Positions 52,698-61,746 of a stretch of DNA of 64,000 nt are shown one piece after another; position 1 is the first letter of the stretch; every line of letters starts with the position of its first letter. The notes below the pieces were generated by a model, which was not told where the DNA came from, did not search any database, and saw only the letters and a program-made list of their open reading frames with translations. This stretch comes from Aureimonas endophytica (GTDB lineage: Bacteria; Pseudomonadota; Alphaproteobacteria; Rhizobiales; Rhizobiaceae): assembly GCF_014642635.1 (NCBI RefSeq), contig NZ_BMIQ01000003.1, forward strand, positions 559,255 to 623,254. Direction: 5' to 3'. The position numbers and the translations under genes were made by a program.

Positions 52698-53783
52698 ATG
52701 CGCAGATCTCATGTCGCGGCCACCGCCGCCTGTTTCGCCGCGCTTTGCGCCGCCACGGCGCTTTCCGGCAGCGCCTGGGCGGCGGAAGGCGTCGCCACCG
52801 GCGACACGAGCGGCAAGAAGATCGCCTTCAGCAATTCCTATGCCGGCAATTCCTTCCGGCAGGTCATGATCAAGAGCTTCGAGGCGATGGGCGAAACGGC
52901 GAAGGCCGACGGCAAGATCGCCGGCACCACCGTCGTCAGCGCCAACAACTCGGTCACCGAACAGGCCTCCCAGATCCAGAACCTCATCCTTCAGGGCTAT
53001 GACGCGATCATCGTCCTCGCCGGGTCCGACACGGCGCTGAACGGCGCGATCAAGGATGCCTGCGACGCCGGCATCACGGTCGTCGCCTTCGCGAGCGGCG
53101 TCACCGAACCCTGCGCCTATGTCGTCGACTACAATCTCGATTCCTATGCCAAGGCCGAGCTCGACTTCGTCGCGAAGAGCCTCGGCGACAAGCCGGCCAA
53201 TATCCTGGAGATCCGGGGCATGGCGGGCGACGGCTTCGACAAGCGCCTGCACGAGGGCGTCGAGAAGGCGATGGCCGCCCATCCGAACTACAAGAAGGTC
53301 GGCGAGGTCTATGGCCAATGGACCGCGACCGTGGCGCAGAAGGAGGTTTCAGGCCTCCTTCCCTCGCTGCCGCAGGTCGACGCTGTGCTGACCCAGGGCG
53401 GCGACGGCTATGGCGCGGCCCAGGCCTTCAAGGCCGCCGGGCGGCCGCTGCCGATCATCATCATGGGCAATCGGCAGGACGAGCTGGCGCTCTGGAAAGA
53501 GGAGCATGCCGCGTCCGGCTACGAGACCTTCTCGCTCGGCGCGACGCCCAGCGTCTCGCAGGTCGCCTTCTGGGTGGCTCAGCAGATTCTCGCCGGCAAG
53601 CCGGTGCCGAAATTCGTCGAGGTGCCGCTGCTCCAGATCAACCAGCCGGATCTCGACGCCTGGCTGAAGACCGTCCCGGACGGCGGCGTGGTGAATGCCG
53701 ACTACCCGCAGGCGCTCGTCGCGAAGATCATCGACGCCAATGCGATGAAGGTGCCGCTGCCGGGCGTGCCGGCGCCGAAGTGA
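52698..53783 (+). CDS. CUT2 sugar ABC transporter, periplasmic binding protein (ribose-type)
   Basis: 361 residues. Signal peptide about 1-28 (GSAWA|AEG), then a type I sugar-binding fold: KIAFSNSYAGNSFRQVMIKSFEAM, DAIIVLAGSDTALNGAIKDACDAGITVVAF, GQWTATVAQKEV and AVLTQGGDGYGAAQA. GGGAGG lies 9 nt before the ATG. It delivers substrate to the ABC subunits encoded next. Its partners UxuA/UxuB point to an aldonate or uronate such as L-gulonate, D-fructuronate or a hexuronide, but the ligand is inferred. Confidence 0.86.
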   Translation: MRRSHVAATAACFAALCAATALSGSAWAAEGVATGDTSGKKIAFSNSYAGNSFRQVMIKSFEAMGETAKADGKIAGTTVVSANNSVTEQASQIQNLILQGYDAIIVLAGSDTALNGAIKDACDAGITVVAFASGVTEPCAYVVDYNLDSYAKAELDFVAKSLGDKPANILEIRGMAGDGFDKRLHEGVEKAMAAHPNYKKVGEVYGQWTATVAQKEVSGLLPSLPQVDAVLTQGGDGYGAAQAFKAAGRPLPIIIMGNRQDELALWKEEHAASGYETFSLGATPSVSQVAFWVAQQILAGKPVPKFVEVPLLQINQPDLDAWLKTVPDGGVVNADYPQALVAKIIDANAMKVPLPGVPAPK

Positions 53784-53811
53784 ACGCCCGGCGGCTGGAA
53801 GACGCGACGCG

Positions 53812-55299
53812 ATGAGCCTTGCCGCAGCAGCGCCCCGGACGGCCGAGGGGACGGAGCGCGAGCCGGTGCCCTATATCGCCATCCGCGGGGCGACGAAGCG
53901 CTACGGCGCCGTCGTCGCACTGGCGGGCGTCGATTTCGCCATCCGCCCCGGCGAGGTGATCGGCGTCGTCGGGCATAACGGCGCCGGCAAGTCGACGCTG
54001 ATGAACGTTCTGTCGGGCGCCGTCAGGCGCACGGCCGGCGAGTTCGCGCTCGACGGCGTCTCCATCGGGGACTGGAGCACCGGGGAGGCGCAGGCGCGGG
54101 GCCTGCGCTGCGTCTTCCAGGAGCTCTCGCTCTGCGCCAATCTCTCAGCGGCCGAGAACACGCGGATCGTCCACCGTCCGCTGAAGGGCTTCGGCTGGCG
54201 CGGCCGCGCGGCTAAGCTCATCAGCGCCAAGCTCGACGAGATCTTTCCGGGCCACGGCATCGACCCGCATCTGCGCCTCGCCCGGCTGCCGATCGGCGCG
54301 CGCCAGATGGTCGAGATCGCCCGCGCCTATACCGAGACCGACATCCCGCTGCGCTGCGTCATCCTCGACGAGCCCACCTCCGCCCTCGGCCACGAGGCGA
54401 CGGAACAGCTTCTCGCCCATATCCGGCGCTCCGCCGCCAAGGGTATCGCCGCGATCCTCATCACCCACCGCCTCAACGAGATTCTCGCCGTCTGCGACCG
54501 CGCCGTGGTCATGGTGGACGGCCGCACCGTCGCCGAGCGCCCGCGCGCCGGGCTGACCCGCTCGGCGCTGATCCAGCTCTCCGGCCATGTCGAGGGCGTG
54601 CCCCAGCGCTCCGAGCGGCGGATGGACGCTTTCGCCGGCCGCCCGCCGCTCGTCGATCACGCGGGCCGAACTGCGCGGGATCTCGGCATACGCGCGGGGC
54701 CCGGCGAGATCGTCGGCTTCGCCGGCCTCGACGGCCATGGCCAGCGCGAGCGGCTGCGCGCGATCTTCGGCGCGATGCGCGGCGGGACGACCCGCAGCGC
54801 CTTTGTCGCGGGCGACCGGGGACACGAAGGGACCTTCGCGCTCTGGTCGATCGCCGACAATCTGACGATCCTCAGCCTCGGCGCGCTGCAACGCGGCGGC
54901 TTCCTGTCCGAACGGTCCGCGCGGGATCTCGCGCAAGTCTGGTCCGAGCGGCTGAAGGTCAAGGCGCCCTCGATCGACACGCCGATCGCGGCGCTCTCGG
55001 GCGGCAACCAGCAGAAGGTGCTCTTCGCCCGAGCGCTCGCGTCCGATGCCGAGGTGATCTTCCTCGACGATCCGATGCGCGGCGTCGATGTCGGCACCAA
55101 GGAGGAGGTCTATCGCCTCATCCGGGCCGAGGCCGAGCGCGGACGCGCCTTCGTCTGGTACACGACGGAACTCGAGGAACTGTCGAACTGCGAGCGGATC
55201 TACGTCTTCCGCGAAGGCCGCGCGGCCGTGGAACTCACCGGCGAGGCGATCGAGCCGAGCCGCATCCTCGAAGCATCCTTCGGAGGCGCCGATGAGTGA
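53812..55299 (+). CDS. CUT2 sugar ABC transporter, duplicated ATPase
   Basis: 495 residues with two ATPase domains. Domain 1: Walker A GHNGAGKST near 54, VFQELSL Q-loop and VILDEPTSALG; its signature is degenerate (LPIGARQ). Domain 2 has the family's altered P-loop (GLDGHGQRE), signature LSGGNQQKV and IFLDDPMRGVDVGT with Asp-Asp at the Walker B end. Such asymmetry is normal for RbsA-like proteins. It overlaps the first permease start by 8 nt. Confidence 0.88.
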   Translation: MSLAAAAPRTAEGTEREPVPYIAIRGATKRYGAVVALAGVDFAIRPGEVIGVVGHNGAGKSTLMNVLSGAVRRTAGEFALDGVSIGDWSTGEAQARGLRCVFQELSLCANLSAAENTRIVHRPLKGFGWRGRAAKLISAKLDEIFPGHGIDPHLRLARLPIGARQMVEIARAYTETDIPLRCVILDEPTSALGHEATEQLLAHIRRSAAKGIAAILITHRLNEILAVCDRAVVMVDGRTVAERPRAGLTRSALIQLSGHVEGVPQRSERRMDAFAGRPPLVDHAGRTARDLGIRAGPGEIVGFAGLDGHGQRERLRAIFGAMRGGTTRSAFVAGDRGHEGTFALWSIADNLTILSLGALQRGGFLSERSARDLAQVWSERLKVKAPSIDTPIAALSGGNQQKVLFARALASDAEVIFLDDPMRGVDVGTKEEVYRLIRAEAERGRAFVWYTTELEELSNCERIYVFREGRAAVELTGEAIEPSRILEASFGGADE

Positions 55300-56263
55300 C
55301 GCCGCCCTGCCCCGCCCTCACGCGGCGGCGCGCCGCCCCGCCTGGCTGGAGGACGGTCTCGCCGTCGTCCTGCCGGCCGTCGCGCTTCTCGCCATGCTGG
55401 CGGTGATCTTCGCCATCCGGCCCTCGGCCATGAGCTATTTCGGCTTCACGCTGCTCTTCAAGCTGGCGGTGCCGCTGGTCTTCGCCGCGCTGGCGCAGAT
55501 GCTGGTGATCATGCTGGGCGATATCGACCTCGCCAATGGCAGTTTCGTCGGCCTCGTCACCTGCGTGACCGCCGTCTATCTGCCGAGCGCGCCGATGGTC
55601 GCGCTTCTCGTCTATCTCGGCCTCGTCCTCGCCTATGCCGGGATCGGCTATCTGATCCATCTGCGGCAACTGCCCTCGATCATCGTGACGCTCGGCCTCT
55701 CCTTCATCTGGCTCGGCACCGCCGTTCTCGTCCTGCCCTCGCCGGGCGGACAGGCGCCCGACTGGTTGAAGGCCTTCGTCACCTGGAAGACGCCGCTGAT
55801 GCCGCTGCCGCTCTGGCTCTCGCTCCTCGCGGCGCTGGCCGGGCATTTCGTGATCACCCGCTCGGCGCTAGGCCCGGTGCTGCGCGGCGCCGGGGCCAAT
55901 CCGCGCGCCGTGGAGCGCGCGGGCTGGTCGATCACGGCGATCCGCGTCGGGGTCTATGCGGCGGCGGGCCTCCTGACGCTCGTCGCGGGGCTGCTCCTCA
56001 CCGGTCTCACGACCTCCGGCGATCCGAATGTCGCCCCGGCCTATACGCTGCTCGGCGTCGGGGCGGTGATCCTCGGCGGCGGCTCGTTCACCGGCGGCAC
56101 CGTCTCGCCGGTCGGCACGGTGATCGGCGCGCTCACCCTGTCGCTCGCCGGCTCGCTCCTCTCCTTCCTCCAGGTGCCGCCGACCTGGCAGATCGGCGCG
56201 CAGGGCCTGATCCTCTTCCTCGTCCTGGCCGGCCGCGTCCTTCTGGGAGCCAGACCCTCATGA
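55292..56263 (+). CDS. CUT2 sugar ABC transporter, permease 1
   Basis: 323 residues with 9-10 hydrophobic segments. Family features: MLGDIDLANGSFVGLVTC near residue 72-88, LPSIIVTLGLSFIWLGTAVLVL near 132 and LGVGAVILGGGSFTGGTVSPVGTVIGA near 250. Unlike AraH-type homodimers, this operon encodes two distinct permeases that should form a heterodimer. It has a 4-nt overlap with the second permease. Confidence 0.87.
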   Translation: MSDAALPRPHAAARRPAWLEDGLAVVLPAVALLAMLAVIFAIRPSAMSYFGFTLLFKLAVPLVFAALAQMLVIMLGDIDLANGSFVGLVTCVTAVYLPSAPMVALLVYLGLVLAYAGIGYLIHLRQLPSIIVTLGLSFIWLGTAVLVLPSPGGQAPDWLKAFVTWKTPLMPLPLWLSLLAALAGHFVITRSALGPVLRGAGANPRAVERAGWSITAIRVGVYAAAGLLTLVAGLLLTGLTTSGDPNVAPAYTLLGVGAVILGGGSFTGGTVSPVGTVIGALTLSLAGSLLSFLQVPPTWQIGAQGLILFLVLAGRVLLGARPS

Positions 56264-57201
56264 ACCGTTCCCGCCTGCTTCTCGCGCCCTGGGCCTACGG
56301 ATTCGCCGCCGCCCTCGTGATGTGGCTCGCGACGAGCGTCCATTCCGGCTTCGGCGGCGCCGGCGCCACCCTTTCGGCGGCGCTCGCCTTCGGTGCCTTC
56401 AGCGTCGTCGTCGGCACCGGGCAGATGCTGGTGATCGCGTCCGGCCCCGGCAATATCGATCTGTCCGTGCCCTCGGTCCTGACGCTTTCGGCCTATGTCT
56501 CGATGAGCGCGATGGCGGGCGAGGATTCCAGGCTCGTGCTCGGGCTCCTCGCCGCCCTCGCCGTCGGCGCGCTCGCCGGGGTGCTGAACTTCCTGGCCAT
56601 CCTGGCGCTGCGGCTGCCGCCGATCATCGCCACCCTCGCCTGGAGCTTCGTGTTCCAGTCGCTCGCCTTCAATCTCGGCGGCGAGGCGACGCTGAAGCCG
56701 CCGGCACTGCTGTCCTGGTTCACGGCGGTGCGGCTCGCCGGCATCCAGGTCATGCCCGTCGTGGTGATCGCCCTGTCGCTCGGCATGGCGCTGGTGCTGA
56801 AGCGCCATGTCTGGGGACGGCGCCTCCTCGCCACCGGCCAGAGCGAGCCGGCGGCGGAACTCGCCGGCATCGCGGTGAAGCGGGTGCGGCTCGCCGCCTA
56901 TGTCGCCTGCGGCGTGACGGCCTCCCTCGCCGGCTTCCTCATCGCCGGCTTCACCGGCGGCGCGGCGCTGAACATGGGCGACGCCTATCTGCTCGAATCG
57001 ATCGCCGTCGTCGTCCTCGGCGGCACCAGCGTCGCGGGCGGTCAGGCGAACGCCCTCGGCATCTGGGGCGCCGCGCTGTTCTTCAACCTGATGGCGACGA
57101 TGCTGAACACCTTCGGCATCGAGGTCGGGGTCCGCCTCCTGCTCACCGGCGTCCTGATCATCCTCATCGTCGCCATCGTGCCGCGCCCCCGGACGGCCTG
57201 A
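56260..57201 (+). CDS. CUT2 sugar ABC transporter, permease 2
   Basis: 313 residues, multi-spanning. Shows IASGPGNIDLSVPSVLTLSAYVSM near 60, LRLPPIIATLAWSFVFQSLAFNL near 110-135 and ESIAVVVLGGTSVAGGQANALGIWGAALFFNLM near 240. It differs clearly from permease 1. It ends 4 nt before the cyclase-family gene, so import and enzyme genes are in a single unit. Confidence 0.87.
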   Translation: MNRSRLLLAPWAYGFAAALVMWLATSVHSGFGGAGATLSAALAFGAFSVVVGTGQMLVIASGPGNIDLSVPSVLTLSAYVSMSAMAGEDSRLVLGLLAALAVGALAGVLNFLAILALRLPPIIATLAWSFVFQSLAFNLGGEATLKPPALLSWFTAVRLAGIQVMPVVVIALSLGMALVLKRHVWGRRLLATGQSEPAAELAGIAVKRVRLAAYVACGVTASLAGFLIAGFTGGAALNMGDAYLLESIAVVVLGGTSVAGGQANALGIWGAALFFNLMATMLNTFGIEVGVRLLLTGVLIILIVAIVPRPRTA

Positions 57202-57205
57202 CGCC

Positions 57206-57946
57206 ATGGCAGCGAACCCGGCCTTCTCCGCCCTCTTCGACCGCGACGGCGCGACGCTCGTCGATCTGACGCATCCGATGCGGCCCGGCATGCCCGTCTG
57301 GCCGACGCATCCGCCCTTCTGCCAGGAGGTGGCGGAAAGCTACGAGCGCGGCGACGTCGCGCTCAACCACGCGCTCTGCCTCAGCGAGCATTCGGGGACG
57401 CATTTCGACGCGCCGCTGCATTTCATCCGAGGCGGCCGCAGCATCGACCGCATGCCGCCGGAGCGCTTCTTCGGCCGCATGGCGGTGATCGACGCGCGCG
57501 ACGCCGCGCCCTGCGAGGCGATCGGCACGGAGCGCATCGCCGCCTTCGAGGCCGGGCACGGGCCGATCGAGGCCGGCGACGCCGTCTTCTTCCATTTCGG
57601 CTGGGACCGCTTCTGGGACGATCCCGCCCCGCAGGACCGGTTCCTCCGCGACTGGCCGGGCCTGTCCGGCGCGGCCGCCGCGCTTCTCGTCCAGCGCGGG
57701 GCGCGGATCGTCGGCTCCGACTGCCTGTCGATCGATCGCTTCGGCAGCACCGACTTTCCCGCGCATAACCGCCTTCTCGGCGCGGACATCTTGATCGGCG
57801 AGAATTTCGCCAATCTCGGACGCCTTCCCGCCTTCGCGGATCTCGTGACGCTGCCGCTGCCGATCGTCGGCGGCTCGGGCGCCCCGCTGCGCGCCTTCGC
57901 GATCCTTCGCCCCGCCTCGAACCCCCATCCGCGGACGCAAGCATGA
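57206..57946 (+). CDS. Cyclase family protein (kynurenine formamidase/isatin hydrolase-like metal hydrolase)
   Basis: 246 residues. The metal site HSGTHFDAPLHF (residues about 62-73) is the family hallmark HxGTHxDxPxHF, and VDLTHPMRPGMPVWP precedes it; SDCLSIDRF and PAHNRLL are also typical. Members hydrolyse cyclic amides or formyl-anilines with Mn2+ or Zn2+. In an operon for sugar-acid catabolism, hydrolysis of an aldonolactone or uronolactone is a reasonable guess that is not supported by precise homology. It overlaps uxuA by 4 nt. Confidence 0.82.
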   Translation: MAANPAFSALFDRDGATLVDLTHPMRPGMPVWPTHPPFCQEVAESYERGDVALNHALCLSEHSGTHFDAPLHFIRGGRSIDRMPPERFFGRMAVIDARDAAPCEAIGTERIAAFEAGHGPIEAGDAVFFHFGWDRFWDDPAPQDRFLRDWPGLSGAAAALLVQRGARIVGSDCLSIDRFGSTDFPAHNRLLGADILIGENFANLGRLPAFADLVTLPLPIVGGSGAPLRAFAILRPASNPHPRTQA

Positions 57947-59145
57947 GACATCTCTGGCGCTGGTTCGGCCCCGTCGACAAGGTGAGCGTGCGCGACGCCG
58001 CGCAGGCCGGGGCCGAGGGAATCGTGAGTGCGCTGCATCATGTTCCGACCGGCGAGGCCTGGCCGGTCGCCGAGATCCGCAAGCGGCAGGACGAGATCCG
58101 GGCCGACGGGCTGGAATGGGAGCTCGTGGAAAGCATCCCGGTCTCGGAGGACATCAAGACGCTGTCCGGCGACTGGAAGGCGCATCTCGCCGCCTGGAAG
58201 ACCAGCCTCGTCCGGCTCGGCGAGGCCGGTATCGGCACCGTCTGCTACAATTTCATGCCGGTGCTCGACTGGACCCGCACGGACCTGCGCTGGGAAACGC
58301 CGGATGGCGCCCGCACCATGCGCTTCGACCTCACCGACTTCGTCGCCTTCGACCTGCATCTTTTGCGCCGCCCGACGGCGGAAGCCGACTATCCGGCAGC
58401 GCTCGTCGAGGCCGCCGGACGGCGCTTTTCCGCGATGGACGAGGCGAAGAAGGCCGCGCTGTCGCGCAATATCGGCGCGGGACTGCCGGGCTCGACCGAC
58501 GGCTACAGCCTGGACGAGCTGCGCGGGGCGCTGGCCCGCTATGCCGGGCTCGACGCCGACCGGCTGCGCGCCAATCTCGTCGCCTTCCTGGCGGAGGTGG
58601 TGCCCGTCGCCGAGGCCGCCGGCATGCGGCTCTGCGCCCATGGCGACGATCCGCCCTGGCCGTTGCTCGGCCTGCCGCGCATCCTGTCCACGGAGGCCGA
58701 TTATCGCGCGATGCTCGATGCGGTCGATAGTCCGGCGAATGGCGTCACCTTCTGCACCGGCTCGCTCGGCGCGCGGCCCGACAACGACCTGCCGGCCATG
58801 ATCCGCCACCTCGCGCCGCGCATCCATTTCGCCCATCTGCGCAATGTCGCGCGCGAGACGCCGGACTTTCCCTGCTCCTTCCACGAGGCGCATCATCTCG
58901 AAGGCGCGACGGACATGGTGGCGGTGGTCGCCGAACTCGTCGCGGAAGAGGCGCGGCGGCGCGCGGCCGGGCGCGACGACCACCGGATCTTCATGCGACC
59001 CGACCACGGGCAGGAGATCCTGGACGACCTGACGCGCGGCGCGCAGCCGGGCTATCCGGCGATCGGGCGCCTGCGCGGTCTTGCGGAACTGCGCGGCATC
59101 GAGCGGGCGCTCGCCCATCCGTCCCATGGCCGGGCGCCGGCATGA
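57943..59145 (+). CDS. uxuA: D-mannonate dehydratase
   Basis: 400 residues, UxuA family (distinct from the enolase-type ManD). Start MRHLWRWFGPVDKVSVRDAAQAGAEGIV, GTVCYNFMPVLDWTRTDL, RLCAHGDDPPWPLLGLPRI, GVTFCTGSLGARPDNDL, IHFAHLRNV and FMRPDHGQEILDD supply the His, Cys and Asp residues that bind the metal. It dehydrates D-mannonate to 2-keto-3-deoxy-D-gluconate. The stop overlaps the uxuB start by 4 nt. The KDG kinase and aldolase are not within the window. Confidence 0.93.
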   Translation: MRHLWRWFGPVDKVSVRDAAQAGAEGIVSALHHVPTGEAWPVAEIRKRQDEIRADGLEWELVESIPVSEDIKTLSGDWKAHLAAWKTSLVRLGEAGIGTVCYNFMPVLDWTRTDLRWETPDGARTMRFDLTDFVAFDLHLLRRPTAEADYPAALVEAAGRRFSAMDEAKKAALSRNIGAGLPGSTDGYSLDELRGALARYAGLDADRLRANLVAFLAEVVPVAEAAGMRLCAHGDDPPWPLLGLPRILSTEADYRAMLDAVDSPANGVTFCTGSLGARPDNDLPAMIRHLAPRIHFAHLRNVARETPDFPCSFHEAHHLEGATDMVAVVAELVAEEARRRAAGRDDHRIFMRPDHGQEILDDLTRGAQPGYPAIGRLRGLAELRGIERALAHPSHGRAPA

Positions 59146-60557
59146 CGCGGCTCGGCTCCGCCTCGCTCCTGCCCTCCTCGGTCCGGCGGCCGGCCTATGA
59201 CCGCGCAGCGCTCCGGCCCGGCATCGTGCATCTCGGCATCGGCGCCTTTCATCGGGCCCATCAGGCCGTCTATACCGATGCGGCCCTCGCCCATCGTTTC
59301 GGCGACTGGGGCATCGTCGGCGTCAGCCTGCGCTCGACCGCCATCGTGGAGGATCTCCGGCGGCAGGACGGCCTCTTCGGCGTCGTGACGCGCGGCGCCG
59401 CCGGCGACGCGGCGCAGGTCGTCGGCTGCGTCATCGACGCGCTGGCCGCGTCGCGCGAAGGCGAGCGCCTTCTCGCGCTGCTCGCCGATCCCGCGATCCG
59501 CATCGTCACGCTCACCGTCACGGAAAAGGCCTATGGTCTCGATCCGGCGACCGGCGGCCTGGACGAGCGACACGCTGCCGTCGCCGCCGATCTCGCCCAT
59601 CCAGGGGAGCCGGTCGGCGTTCTCGGCTTCATCGTGGAAGGGCTGGCGCGGCGCCGGGCCGCCGGGCATCCGCCCTTCACCGCCCTGTCCTGCGACAACC
59701 TGCCGGACAATGGCGGCGTGCTCCGCCGGCTGGTGCTCGCCATGGCGGCCCGGCGCGAGGCGGGACTGGCGGAGTGGATCGCGCGCCACGGCCGCTTCCC
59801 GTCGAGCATGGTGGACAGGATCGTGCCGGCCGCGACGGAGGAGACGCGCGGGCGGGCGGCGGCCCTGCTCGGTGCCGAGGACGCCCTCGCCGTCGAGACC
59901 GAACCCTTCTCGCAATGGGTGATCGAGGACGACTTCGCGGCCGGACGCCCCGACTGGGAGGCCGGCGGCGCGCTCTTCGTGAAAAGCGTCGCCCCCTACG
60001 AGCTCATGAAGCTCCGCCTTCTCAACGGCGCCCATTCCCTGATCGCCTATCACAGCCAGCTCAACGGCGTCGAACTGGTGCGCGACGCGATGCGCGATCC
60101 GGCGCTCGTCGCCCTCGTCCGCCGCCAGATGCAGGCGGTCCTGCCGGTGCTCGACCCGGTGCCGGGCATCGACCTCGCCGACTATGTCGAGCGCCTTCTC
60201 GAACGCTTCGCCAACCCGGCCATCGCCCATCGCACGGCGCAGATCGCGATGGACGGCTCGCAGAAGCTGCCGCAGCGCATCTTCGCGCCAGCGGCGGCGA
60301 GCCTGCGGAGCGGCGGCGATGGCGACGCCTTCGCGCTGACCACGGCGCTGTGGCTCGCCTATCTCGTCCGAACGGAGCGGCCCGACGATCCCCGCGCGGA
60401 GGTTCTGAAGCGCGCGGCGGACGTACGGCCGCCCGGCGATCTGACGGCGGGTTTCTTCGCCATCGACGGCTTGTTCCCGCCGGGGCTGGCGGCGGACCGG
60501 GACTGGCGCGACCGCGTCAACCGGCATTTCGCCTGCGCCCTCGGTCTCGAGTTCTGA
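59142..60557 (+). CDS. uxuB: Fructuronate reductase / mannitol dehydrogenase family
   Basis: 471 residues, long-chain mannitol dehydrogenase family. N-terminal NAD motif GIVHLGIGAFHRAHQAVYTD, then VTLTVTEKAYG, LSCDNLPDNGGVLRRLV, MVDRIVPA and the catalytic Lys region VKSVAPYELMKLRLLNGAHSLIAY. It interconverts D-fructuronate and D-mannonate with NADH. Next to uxuA it is best read as UxuB; a mannitol or altronate (UxaB) substrate is less likely. Located 13 nt before the RspB-like gene. Confidence 0.9.
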   Translation: MTRLGSASLLPSSVRRPAYDRAALRPGIVHLGIGAFHRAHQAVYTDAALAHRFGDWGIVGVSLRSTAIVEDLRRQDGLFGVVTRGAAGDAAQVVGCVIDALAASREGERLLALLADPAIRIVTLTVTEKAYGLDPATGGLDERHAAVAADLAHPGEPVGVLGFIVEGLARRRAAGHPPFTALSCDNLPDNGGVLRRLVLAMAARREAGLAEWIARHGRFPSSMVDRIVPAATEETRGRAAALLGAEDALAVETEPFSQWVIEDDFAAGRPDWEAGGALFVKSVAPYELMKLRLLNGAHSLIAYHSQLNGVELVRDAMRDPALVALVRRQMQAVLPVLDPVPGIDLADYVERLLERFANPAIAHRTAQIAMDGSQKLPQRIFAPAAASLRSGGDGDAFALTTALWLAYLVRTERPDDPRAEVLKRAADVRPPGDLTAGFFAIDGLFPPGLAADRDWRDRVNRHFACALGLEF

Positions 60558-60570
60558 AGGAGCCACCGTC

Positions 60571-61584
60571 ATGGTGACGATCTCCGTGCGCCAGCCGCAC
60601 GACCTCGTAGTGAGCGAAGGCGAACCAGCCGCGCCCGGACCCGGCGAGGTCGCGATCCGCGTGCGGCGCGCCGGCATCTGCGGTTCGGACCTGCATATCC
60701 TGCACGGCTCCAATCCCTTCGCCGTCTATCCGCGCGTCATCGGGCACGAATTCTCCGGCACGGTCGCGGCCCTGGGCAGCGGCGTCGCCGGTCTGACGCT
60801 CGGCGATCCCGTCGTCGCCGATCCGGTGATCGCCTGCGGACATTGCCATCCCTGCCGCATCGGCCGTCCGAATGTCTGCGCCAATCTTCAGGTCATCGGC
60901 GTCCATCGCGACGGCGGCTTCCGCACGGTCGCGATCGTGCCGGCCGCGAACGCCATTCGCGTGTCGCCCGCGCTCGGCCTCGACGTCGCGGCGCTGGCGG
61001 AGCCGCTTGCCGTCGCGGCCAATGTCCTGTCGCGCACCGGCTGCACGCCGGAGGACACGGTGCTGGTCTATGGCGCCGGCACCGTCGGCCTGACGGTCCT
61101 GCAGGTCGCCAAACGCCACGGCGCGCGCTGCATCGTCGCCGATATCGATCCGGCCCGCCTCGAACGGGCGTGGGCCTTCGGCGCCGATCGCGTGATCGAT
61201 TCGAGCCGCGAGCCGGTCCCGGCAACCGTCGCGGACGAGATGGGCGGGCTCGGGCCGTCGGTCGTGATCGACGGCGCGGGCGTGCCGGCCCTTCTCCATG
61301 AGGCCTGCCGCGTCGCGGCGCCGGCCGGCCGGATCGGCCTTCTCGGCTTTTCGGCGACGCCGAGCGAGGTGACCCAGGCCGAGATCGTGCGCAAGGAACT
61401 CTCGCTCGTCGGCTCGCGCCTCAACCGCCGCTTCATTCCCGAAGTGGTCGGCTGGCTCGAACGCGGCGAGATCCGGCCCGCCGCCATGATCACCCAGACC
61501 TTCGCCGCCGAGGAGGCGCGCCGAGCCTTCGATCTCGTGGAAAAGCATCCCGAGCAGGTTCTGAAGGTCCAGCTGGAATTCTAG
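60571..61584 (+). CDS. rspB: Zinc-dependent alcohol dehydrogenase, RspB-like (probable L-gulonate 5-dehydrogenase)
   Basis: 337 residues, MDR family. The catalytic zinc residues are Cys37 (ICGSD) and His59/Glu60 (GHEF); structural zinc Cys89, 92, 95 and 103 (CGHCHPCRIGRPNVC) are present, and the NAD motif is VYGAGTVGLT. It resembles RspB closely (PFAVYPRVIGHEF, RPNVCANLQVIGVHRDGGF). RspB-type enzymes have been shown to oxidise L-gulonate to D-fructuronate. Together with UxuB and UxuA this completes an L-gulonate route. It is the last gene of the operon. Confidence 0.88.
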   Translation: MVTISVRQPHDLVVSEGEPAAPGPGEVAIRVRRAGICGSDLHILHGSNPFAVYPRVIGHEFSGTVAALGSGVAGLTLGDPVVADPVIACGHCHPCRIGRPNVCANLQVIGVHRDGGFRTVAIVPAANAIRVSPALGLDVAALAEPLAVAANVLSRTGCTPEDTVLVYGAGTVGLTVLQVAKRHGARCIVADIDPARLERAWAFGADRVIDSSREPVPATVADEMGGLGPSVVIDGAGVPALLHEACRVAAPAGRIGLLGFSATPSEVTQAEIVRKELSLVGSRLNRRFIPEVVGWLERGEIRPAAMITQTFAAEEARRAFDLVEKHPEQVLKVQLEF

Positions 61585-61746
61585 ATCGTCGTGCTTGGAG
61601 TCGGACTTGGGTTGTCGGGCGTTCCGGCCGGTCGACCCGCTCTCCGCTTTCGGAAATCGCTCCGGAACGCGCAGAGCGGCGGCAGGCCTGCGAACGCCCT
61701 CTCGACGAAACCCGCCGCAAGGCCGTGCTTCATGGATTTGGAACGC

